Assembly (NCBI GenBank): GCA_030278955.1
Contig: JAOANR010000003.1
Coordinates: 48,199,175-48,263,174 of the forward strand
Reading direction: 5' to 3'
DNA length: 64,000 nucleotides
Origin: Hygrophila difformis
Taxonomy: Eukaryota; Streptophyta; Magnoliopsida; Lamiales; Acanthaceae
Shown here one piece after another: positions 56,779 through 64,000 of this stretch. Made by a program: the position numbers and the translations under genes. Position 1 is the first letter of the stretch. Each line of letters starts with the position of its first letter. A model generated the notes under the pieces. That model was not told the DNA's origin, ran no database searches, and saw only the letters and a list, made by a program, of their open reading frames with translations.

Positions 56779-57114
56779 CTAGCGCCTCAAGACGTCCTCC
56801 GGTGGGGTAGCGGGATCCTCCTCCGGATCTTCCTCCTCCGAACTTGACGGCAGTAGATCGTCAAAGATGGTGTTCAAGTCTTGTCCATGAGCATCGACGT
56901 GTTCCTTCAGTATTAGGTTTTGCGTAGTGAGGGTGTGGACTTGGCGTTTGAGTTGGTTTATGCGGTGGTGATCCGCCTCTCTCAAGTTGCCCATATGGTG
57001 CAGATTTGCCTCCAATTGAGCCATACGATGTTTCATTTGTTGTATGGTTTGTTGGGAATCAAGGTGAGCGTTCATCATTTTGATCATCAAGTTCATCATA
57101 TCTTGACTAGCCAT
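56779..57114 (-). CDS. Coiled-coil leader ORF (MASQDMM family), element E, intact
   Basis: 111 codons from ATG 57114 to TAG 56779-56781. It is close to the D copy: MASQDMMNLMIKMMNAHL, QMKHRMAQLEANLHHM, READHHRINQLKRQV, TIFDDLLPSSSEEED, then PATPPEDVLRR. Here, too, it lies between primer-binding site and gag on the same strand. It remains open although this element's gag and pol carry several breaks. With only about 330 bp and few substitutions, survival may be chance rather than selection. Confidence 0.75.
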   Translation of the reverse strand: MASQDMMNLMIKMMNAHLDSQQTIQQMKHRMAQLEANLHHMGNLREADHHRINQLKRQVHTLTTQNLILKEHVDAHGQDLNTIFDDLLPSSSEEEDPEEDPATPPEDVLRR

Positions 57115-57226
57115 CTAGCGCAAGCAAAAGATCTAAGTTAGAGTGTATCACGCTTCTAAGTTCTCTAAGTTTAGTCAATGCAGTATGCACATGCAAATAA
57201 TGATTTCTCCCCAAAAATAATTCATG

Positions 57227-57230
<4 letters not shown>

Positions 57231-57264
<34 letters not shown>
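57231..57264. repeat. (AT)n microsatellite in the element E leader
   Basis: An uninterrupted AT run of about 34 bp at the same place as 1491-1512 in element A. The minisatellite found here in A, D and F is reduced to fragments (ttctaagttctctaagttt near 57150). Confidence 0.9.
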
Positions 57265-57266
<2 letters not shown>

Positions 57267-57553
57267 CCATAGGTTTTAAAATAAAAATTCATTTCCATGG
57301 AAATAATGCTTCAAAAATTTAAAACATTATTTAAAATCCTTGGACCTCTATATTGGGTCAAAAATAATTATAATTTGGGCTCAAAAATAATTTTGGACTA
57401 GGTAAGTTTAAAAACAATAATTTGGGCTTCTATAACAATAATATAAATACTAATGGTTTAAAAATAATAATCTAGTAGTTTAAAAATAATAATAATTTTA
57501 AAAAAATAGTTTAAAAATAATAATGGTTTAAAAATAATAGTTTAAAAATATCC

Positions 57554-57566
57554 GGCTCTGATACCA
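57554..57566 (-). other. Primer-binding site, element E (initiator tRNA-Met type)
   Basis: The minus strand reads TGGTATCAGAGCC, a perfect match to the complement of the initiator tRNA-Met 3' end, three bases inside the LTR. Confidence 0.9.
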
Positions 57567-57569
57567 ACT

Positions 57570-59729
57570 TGTAACACCCCAGTTTTTGGTCACCCAGGTC
57601 GGGATGTCACCGCCACACTTCTCTAGCAAGACACGATTTTTCCGAGCTTACTAAAGAGATGCAAGGCTAGGTATTGCAGTATTTAAAACATTTAAAACCA
57701 TTCAAGTAGCCCATTCAGTATAAATTCAAAATATATATTATAATGCAGCGGAATAATAGTATCTAAGTATAAGTGTTGCAGCGGAAAATGTAAATAGGGC
57801 CAACATGGCCAAAACACGGGTTAAACATGCCCGTTTATACTATAGTCTAACGCAAGAAATTTAAAATAGAAAGTTTCCCAAAAATTCCCCCATGCATATA
57901 GTGCTCATGCTCATTCCACATACTCTGTAAGGAAAAATGAAATAAAATGGTTTGGTCAGCACACTTGCTGAGTAAGTTAATACAGACATGATCGTGGGGT
58001 TTCAAAGCCATTAATTAATATTCAAATAAAAGCATGATAATAAATCATAAATAATTCAATTTAATAATCTAACCAATTCGCATAATTAATTCATGGCACT
58101 AATCAATAATACATTTAGCATAATTTAAATAAAAGCCATAATTAATTTAAATAAAACGTTTAACAATTTAAAAAGGACAACAAGTAATTATTTAACTATC
58201 CCCATTACACACAAGATTTAGTATTTCAAGTATTTCACGATTGCATCGCAATCTCGTCAAGTCTAGCCGGAAGCCGGCGGCCGCAGCCGTATCTACCATA
58301 CCCAGTACCACTTCGGAGCCTCGGGAAACCCATATGGATATTCACGAGTGTGTATGCCATATATCTCATGCCGTTTTGGCAACATATCTCAAAATTTCGC
58401 GTGGGTCACCATCGTCCATAAAGGCACGAAGTGAATCGTTAGTAGGGCACCCTGCAGAGCACTCACCCCCTAATTTTAAAAGATCAAGTTTGTAAGGGGA
58501 TTTCCTAAATTTCAGATTTCATGTATTTGTTTCAAAAGACTTTTCAATTCGTTTAACCCTTAAAGGCTAGTTTCACCGTTTCAACAAGATTTCAAGATTT
58601 GACTCGGTCAACCACAGTTTACTTCAAAATTCATTAAAAATCGAGTTTAAATCCAACAATTCTAAAATTTGACTAGTGACTCGAAAACACAGAGATGAAC
58701 AAGTTTCATGTTTTAAGTTTTTCAATCCGAGATAAGAAAGTAAGTGAAAAACGTCAATCTTTAATAGGATGATAATCTGTCCGAAAAATTCAACACCAGT
58801 TTCAAGATTTCAAGATCTACCATAGCAAACTAACTCCAAATTTGATTAAATTTTACAGAGAGATACCTAAGACATATATCTCCAACTTTCATGTTCGGCT
58901 AAGGTTCTGAATCGGTCTAGATCTAATGTCAAAAACGTCTACAAGTTTGGACCTGTGTTCTGTCCAGATTTCAAGATTCAAATTCAAAGCAGTTCGGTTT
59001 GAGATCGAATTCAGATATCAAATCATAACGAAAAATTATGAAATTTTTACAGTAGCTAGATTAATGTCATAGGAACGTTTTTCATGTTTTAAGTTTTCTC
59101 GTTTGAACAGGTTTAAAGATTCAGAAAAATCAAGCACAAATATTGCGCCGTTAAAGATTTAGTTTTGACAGATTTTACGTTCTTGGTTTAAATCGTTAGA
59201 TCAAGTGTATTTTAAATCCTCCAAAAACCATAGTAAGATTAACTTACAGATTGATGGGCGTCCGAGATCGTCGATTCGGAGGCGTGGCTTCCAGTCCACC
59301 ATTTATCTTCTCCATTCGTCGGGTTCTTCGTTCTAGATCCGATTCGTGATGTCGAAAGGAAAAAGATTAAGTTAGGATTCGTTTTTTAATCAAAATGTAA
59401 GAGACGAATGGATCAGACTTACCACGACGATAGAAGACTTCCGGATTCATCCAAAGCAGTCTTTGCCTTAGTTTCGTGCCTCCGACGACTCCGGGATTAG
59501 GGTTTTCGAACGTATAGAGAGTTGTAGGGTTTTGAAAAGTGTTCGGGGCTGCCAAGAGGTGTTATTTATAGATAGGCACGACCTAGGGACGTCTAAGGTC
59601 GGCCTGGGTGAGTCTTGAGCCGAAAGGAGTTCAACCGAAGTCGGAAAATTCGGATTCGGGCGAGTGAATCTCGCAACCGGTGAATCTGTCGAGTGGCGCG
59701 GTCTCGGCGCGCCGAGGAGCCATTCACCG
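57570..59729 (-). repeat. 5' LTR of element E, cut by element F
   Basis: Starts TGTAACACCCCAG and is collinear with 22989-25586 up to ...gccattcaccg, where F's LTR begins. About 440 bp (the U3 end) must lie to the right of F, beyond the window. A TATA-type box lies at 59562-59571 (minus). Confidence 0.92.
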
Positions 59730-62331
59730 TGTAATACCCGTGAATTTTCCATCATAAAATAAAACAATAATTAAATAAATAAATAATAAATAAAATAAAT
59801 ACCATAAATAAATAAATGAATCCAGCAAATAAATAAATAAATAAAGATAAGGTAATGAGAAATGAGATTTTAACTTAAAAAGGAATTTAATTAAATAAAA
59901 AGAATTACTAAAGGAAAATAAATTGTACACCAAAACCCGACACTAATGAACTCGAGGATTCGAGTCCAAAACATCCAATTAGACCCGAGTGAAAATTTAG
60001 AGAGAAAGTAGAAACCCGAAGATACCCCGGGAATCGGAATTCGGGAGCATAGAGGGATAGAAACCCGAAAGAGAGGCGGAAAAGCACGACGGATCGCACG
60101 ACCCGCCCGGACCGAAGTCCAGGCGAGTGTCGCGCGGTGGCCGCGCGGTGAAGGAGGAAAAGCGCGCCACGACCGCGCCACATGACAGATTTGCCCGTTG
60201 CGTGAATCTCTCGCCCGAACGCGGATTTTTCGACTTTCGGTTGAACATCTCTCGACCCAAGACCTTTAGGTCAGATGTTGAACGCCCTAAGGCTTGGGAA
60301 ATCTATAAATAAACCCCTTGGGAGCCCCAAACAAGGTTACAAAACCCTACAACCTCCTACACATTCGAAACCCTAAATCCGGAGTCGTCGGAGGCACGAA
60401 ACCAAGACGAACGCTGTTGGACGAATTTTTCTACAGATCTCCATAGTCGTGGTAAGTCTCGATCCAATCTCTATTCAATAAACGATTCGAAAATGAATCC
60501 TAATCATCTCCTTTTTCTTTCTACACCCCGTATTGGATCTAGATCGTAGAACCCGACGAACGGAGAGGAGAAACGGTGGACTGGAAGCCACGCCTTCGAA
60601 TAGACGATCCCGGACGTTCATAAACTCAGTAAGTTAACTCTTACATGGTTTGGGATGAATTAAAACATTCAAAAACTAAAAGATTAACAAGAAATCAAAA
60701 ATCTGTCAATTTATACTTTCTACCGACGCAACAGATTTGATGAATTTTTCCGAACCTTAAAACGAACTCAAACGGAAAAACTTAAAACACGAAAAACGTT
60801 CCTAAGACTTAGATCTAGCTACTGTAAAATTTTGAGAATTTTTGGAGTTGATTTGTTATGTGAAAACCCACCGGAACCGAGCTGTTTAAATCTAGATCTT
60901 GAAATCTTGGACAGAACTTAGGAATGATCTTGATCACGTTTTTGACATAGGATCTAGACTGTTTTAGATCTTTGGCCGAACATGAAAGTCGTAGATAATG
61001 GTCTTAAGATGATTTCTGTCAAATTTCATTAAATTTGGAGTTGAATTGATATGGTAGAATTCGAAATCTTTAAACTATGACACATTAAACTCGGACAGAT
61101 TTGTTCTTCTGCGAAAATTGGTGATTTTAACCTACTTAGGTATCTCGGATTGAAAAAGTTAAAACACGAAAGTTGTAGATCTTGACGTTTCTGAGTCAGA
61201 TATGAAATTTTGGAATTTTTGGAATTAAATCTGATTTTTGACGAATTTTAGAGTAAACTGCGGTTTACCGGAAACAAAATCTTGAAATCTTGTTGAAACA
61301 TGGAATTAACCTTTAGGGTTGAACGAGTTGAGATATTATTTCTAAATAAATACAATTGAAGTCAGATTTTAAAAATTAAATCCCCTTACAAACTTGATAA
61401 ATTAAAATTAGGGGTGAGTGCTCTGCAGGGTGCCCCCTAACGATTCACTTCGTGCCGTAATGGACGATGGTGACCCCGCGCGCTAAACTTGAAATGTGAT
61501 ATTGCCAAAACGGCAAAATATAGAGCCTACACTCTCGTGAATATCCGTATGGGTTTCCCGAGGCTCCGGAGTGGTACTGGGTATGGCTGATACGGTTGCG
61601 GCCGCCGGGCTACCGGCTAAACTTGTTGACATCGCGATGCTATCGTGAAACTTTGAAATACCAAATCGGGGATGTAATGGGGATTTTCAATTAAATTAAA
61701 TTAGATTAAATTATGTTGTTGTCCAATTAAATTATTTAAATGCTTTATTTAAATTATGGCTTTTATCTTAAACCATGCGATATGTGTTATTAAATAGAGT
61801 CCGTGATAAATTATGCTATTGGATAGTTGATTAGATTAAATTAAATATTATGTTACTATCATGCTTTTAGTAAATTATTCAATTAATGGCTTTTAAACCC
61901 TACGATCATGCATGTGTTAACTTACTCAGCAAATTTGCTGACCAAAACCATTTTTAACCCTTTTCTTACAGAATATGTGGAATGAGCATGTGTGAGCACG
62001 AATCATGCATGGGATTTTGGGGAACGTTACTCTGCTTTTGAATTCGTACTTTAGACTATATTATGAACGGGTCTGTTTAACCCGTGTTTTGGCCATGTCG
62101 GCCCTATTTATGTTTTCCGCTGCGATATGTACTAAACCATTTATTTCCGCTGCGCTATACTATTATTATTTTCCAATATTATTGAATGGGCTGTCTTGAA
62201 TGATTTAAATACTTTTAAATACTGCAATACCTAGCCTTGCATCTCTTTAGTAAGCTCGGAGAAACCGTGTCTTACTAGGGAGATGTGGCGGTGACATCCC
62301 GACCTGGGTGACCAAAAACCGGGGTGTTACA
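59730..62331 (+). repeat. 5' LTR of element F (2,602 bp)
   Basis: Begins TGTAATACCCGTG and ends CGGGGTGTTACA. It is the inverse-orientation relative of LTR A (1657-4248): U3 blocks such as gcggatttttcgactttcgg are shared with A but not with D or E. Confidence 0.92.
60303..60312 (+). promoter_or_regulatory. TATA box in LTR F
   Basis: ctataaataa followed by accccttggg, 573 bp into the LTR. The start site is expected near 60335. Confidence 0.7.
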
Positions 62332-62334
62332 GGT

Positions 62335-62347
62335 TGGTATCAGAGCC
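62335..62347 (+). other. Primer-binding site, element F (initiator tRNA-Met type)
   Basis: TGGTATCAGAGCC, three bases after the LTR end, a perfect match to the complement of the initiator tRNA-Met 3' end. Confidence 0.92.
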
Positions 62348-62536
62348 CGGCTATTTTTAAACCATTATTATTTTTAAACTATTATTACTATTTTGACTAT
62401 TATTTTAAATTTTAAAGTATTATTTCCATGGAGAAATTTTTATTTTAAAACCCATGGAAAAATATATATATGTGGTGCATTAAATTATTATTGGGGGGAA
62501 ATATCATTTGCATGTGCATATTGCATCTCTCCTATG

Positions 62537-62665
62537 AACTTAGAATCTTGGCGAAACTTGAACTTAGAATCTTGGCAACTTCGAATCTAGAATCTTGGCG
62601 GAACTTGAACCTAGAATCTTGGCGAATTGAACTTAGAATCTTGGCGAATATTAACTTAGATCTCT
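62537..62665 (+). repeat. 23-bp leader minisatellite, element F (about 5 units)
   Basis: Units with core cttagaatcttggcg, the complement of the repeat in A and D, with more divergence between units. It ends just before the ATG of the coiled-coil ORF. Confidence 0.85.
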
Positions 62666-62677
62666 TGCTTGCGCTAG

Positions 62678-63277
62678 ATGGCTAGTCAAGACATGATGCA
62701 GTGGATGATCAAGATGATGAACGCCCACCTTGACACCCAACAAACCATACAACAAATGAAAAATCGTATAGCTCACTTGGAGGCAAATCTGCACCAAATG
62801 GGAGATTTAAGGGAAGCTGACCTCCAGCACTTCCTGAACTTGAGAGCCGCTGATCAAGATCGCATAAAAGACTTAGAAACTCAAGTGCAAAAACTCACCG
62901 AACGAAGCGATGCTGTGATAGATAGAGTCGAGGATCTAGGGACGGACCTGCTCGACCTCACTGATATAGTAGTACCATATAGCCCTGTGGAAGACCACTT
63001 GATGGGACCACGAAGCCTAACACCCCCAGTGGAGAGCCCGTCCGGCCTTATCCATGGACGCTACGGAACCCTTGGGCTCTGGCCCCACATGGTCCGCCCA
63101 CCGCCAAACCCGAGCCCCGTGGAGAACCATCTGGAGGAGACACCGGACCCAGTTCCGGAAGCCGTCGATCCACCATCCCCAGTGTTTCATGGACCCTTGG
63201 GCACCGGCCAGGTCTCTGATGAGGATGATCCTATGGAAGACCCCGCTACTCTGCCAGAGGACGCAGAGATCTTTTAG
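62678..63277 (+). CDS. Enlarged coiled-coil leader ORF (MASQDMM family), element F
   Basis: 199 codons from ATG 62678 to TAG 63275-63277. Residues 1-50 match the other copies (MASQDMMQWMIKMMNAHL, IAHLEANLHQMGDLREAD). A second helix follows (LRAADQDRIKDLETQVQKL, then VEDLGTDLLDL). About 85 extra residues, rich in P and containing a loose internal repeat (PVEDHLMGPRSLTPPVE and PVENHLEETPDPVPE), precede the familiar acidic end DEDDPMEDPATLPED. Both ends are conserved and the middle is expanded, so it is the same gene, not a chance ORF. It is intact; I recognise no characterised domain. Confidence 0.78.
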   Translation: MASQDMMQWMIKMMNAHLDTQQTIQQMKNRIAHLEANLHQMGDLREADLQHFLNLRAADQDRIKDLETQVQKLTERSDAVIDRVEDLGTDLLDLTDIVVPYSPVEDHLMGPRSLTPPVESPSGLIHGRYGTLGLWPHMVRPPPNPSPVENHLEETPDPVPEAVDPPSPVFHGPLGTGQVSDEDDPMEDPATLPEDAEIF

Positions 63278-63584
63278 ATACTTTATCTTAGATAGTATAT
63301 TTATTTTGCGCATCCTATTACTTGTATTAAATTTCTTTTAAAGGAATGAAATGCGAGTTGATTTTTTTTGGAATTCTTCAGCCAAAAATTATTGGAAAAA
63401 AAAAACCCGAAACAGTTCCACCGCATTTTCTCTAAATGATAACAGTCAAATCAGTCAACAAGGATACAACGGGAACATAAACTGCGAAACATAATCAGCA
63501 AGATCATTCTTGTACAGTCCATAAGAAAACAACTAAATAAAACACTACTACAGCAAGCCTAGATGGAAACGCAGAAACAAAGGA
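63278..63584. other. Leader remnant of F passing into sequence of unclear origin
   Basis: The first about 90 bp (agatactttatcttagat, acttgtattaaatttctttt) parallel the leader downstream of the coiled-coil ORF in D and E. After about 63370 the similarity is lost and no gag follows. The rest could be the 3' untranslated end of the minus-strand ORF that starts at the right edge. No boundary or target duplication could be seen. Confidence 0.4.
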
Positions 63585-64000
63585 TCACTGGTCGGGAGGC
63601 GGGAACTGACTACGCATATACTCGTCCATCTGGCGCATGTAGGCGTCATGTCGGTCATGGAGGCCTGCTGCTCCAGCTGCCTCGTGGTGATCGTATCCAT
63701 GCGAGCCTGGTATAGATCCATCCTGGCATCCAGAGCGTCGTAGCGAGCCTGCCCGGCTGCAAACCCAGCGTCCATACGAGCAAACCCCGCGTCCATACTA
63801 AGCTGCATACCCTGCAGCATCTGAACTATCTGCGGCATCTCCGCACCCTGCTGGGGAACCACGGGAGGCGGAGGTGGCTGCTCAGGAGGGACAACTAGAA
63901 TCAAACCATCACCGTTGGGCTCCGGGCGAAGGACAGCCGGAGGAGCCCCACGTCGAAGAGCACTGCGTCGAGGGGCGTAGGTAGGGATACGGTAGTAGCC
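63585..64000 (-). pseudogene. Unrecognised minus-strand ORF, C-terminal part, one-base frameshift
   Basis: Open on the minus strand from the window edge: YYRIPTYAPRRSALRRGAPP, a proline run, then a helical repeat (MDAGFARMDAGFAAGQ, ALDARMDLYQARMD, TTRQLEQQASMTD). After MTD the frame breaks by one missing base near 63648. The other frame continues DAYMRQMDEYMRS and QFPPPDQ to TGA 63585-63587. It runs antisense to element F. It is either another transposon inserted here or an antisense ORF of F. Such M/D/R helical C-termini look transposon-linked to me, but I cannot name the family. Confidence 0.5.

Larger units (their letters stand above)
22989..59729 (-). mobile_element. Element E: Tekay/Del-type retrotransposon split by Athila element G
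   Basis: Minus-strand order: 5' LTR (57570-59729, cut short by F), primer-binding site, coiled-coil ORF, gag, protease and part of RT (54277-56533), then G (28299-54276), then the rest of pol (25854-28298), polypurine tract and 3' LTR (22989-25586). Removing G with one TTAAC copy restores a continuous order of motifs equal to that of element D. Its left flank is element B's 5' LTR; the right flank is outside the window. Confidence 0.93.
59730..64000 (+). mobile_element. Element F: 5' part of a plus-strand Tekay-type retrotransposon
   Basis: 5' LTR 59730-62331, primer-binding site, 23-bp repeat leader, an enlarged coiled-coil ORF, then sequence of unclear origin to the window edge. It is inserted in E's 5' LTR after caccg (59725-59729). 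It is the only Tekay-type element here on the plus strand. No gag is seen in the 1.65 kb of interior available. Confidence 0.88.

Overview
The window is eudicot nuclear heterochromatin made almost entirely of nested LTR retrotransposons. The evidence is plant-type Ty3/gypsy polyproteins, primer-binding sites matching plant initiator tRNA-Met and tRNA-Asp, LTRs of 2.5-3.4 kb and a plant F-box family. I found no free-standing host gene, rRNA, tRNA or CRISPR array. The species cannot be named from the sequence.

Layout, left to right. (A) 1-4248: 5' end of a Tekay/Del-type chromovirus, minus strand, whose 5' LTR sits inside the 3' LTR of element B. (B) The oldest layer, minus strand, now in pieces: 3' LTR remnant 4249-4599, gag-only interior 4867-6018, 5' LTR pieces 6677-6801 and 22614-22988. 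(D) 11117-22608: complete but dead Tekay-type element in B's 5' LTR, target duplication ACAAC. A 4,314-bp tandem duplication (5834-10147 and 10148-14461) copied B's 5' end, D's 3' LTR and the tail of D's pol. (E) 22989-59729: a third Tekay-type element in B's 5' LTR, split by G. (G) 28299-54276: a 26-kb Athila-type element, plus strand, in E's reverse transcriptase, target duplication TTAAC. (H) 34769-37221: a solo Tekay-type LTR inside G, target duplication TGTGT. (F) 59730-64000: plus-strand Tekay-type element in E's 5' LTR, running off the right edge.

Relative order from nesting: B first; then A, D and E into B; then G and F into E; then H into G. The tandem duplication followed D's insertion.

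The most unusual part is G. Between pol and the 3' LTR it carries four tandem divergent F-box genes (40749-44760), then two hairpins that repeat the sequence at G's own 3' LTR junction, then about 4.7 kb of decayed coiled-coil and plant-transposon-type ORFs. F-box copies 3 and 4 begin at splice acceptors in phase with a single upstream mini-exon, suggesting one promoter with alternative terminal exons. Short CTCGCTTTG/CAAAGCGAG motifs occur both in G's U3 and ahead of the F-box cluster. A second theme is a small coiled-coil ORF (MASQDMM family) between primer-binding site and gag in A, D, E and F, absent from B.

All gag-pol genes seen whole are broken by nonsense codons or frameshifts. The 500-N gap at 18228-18727 probably hides no sequence.
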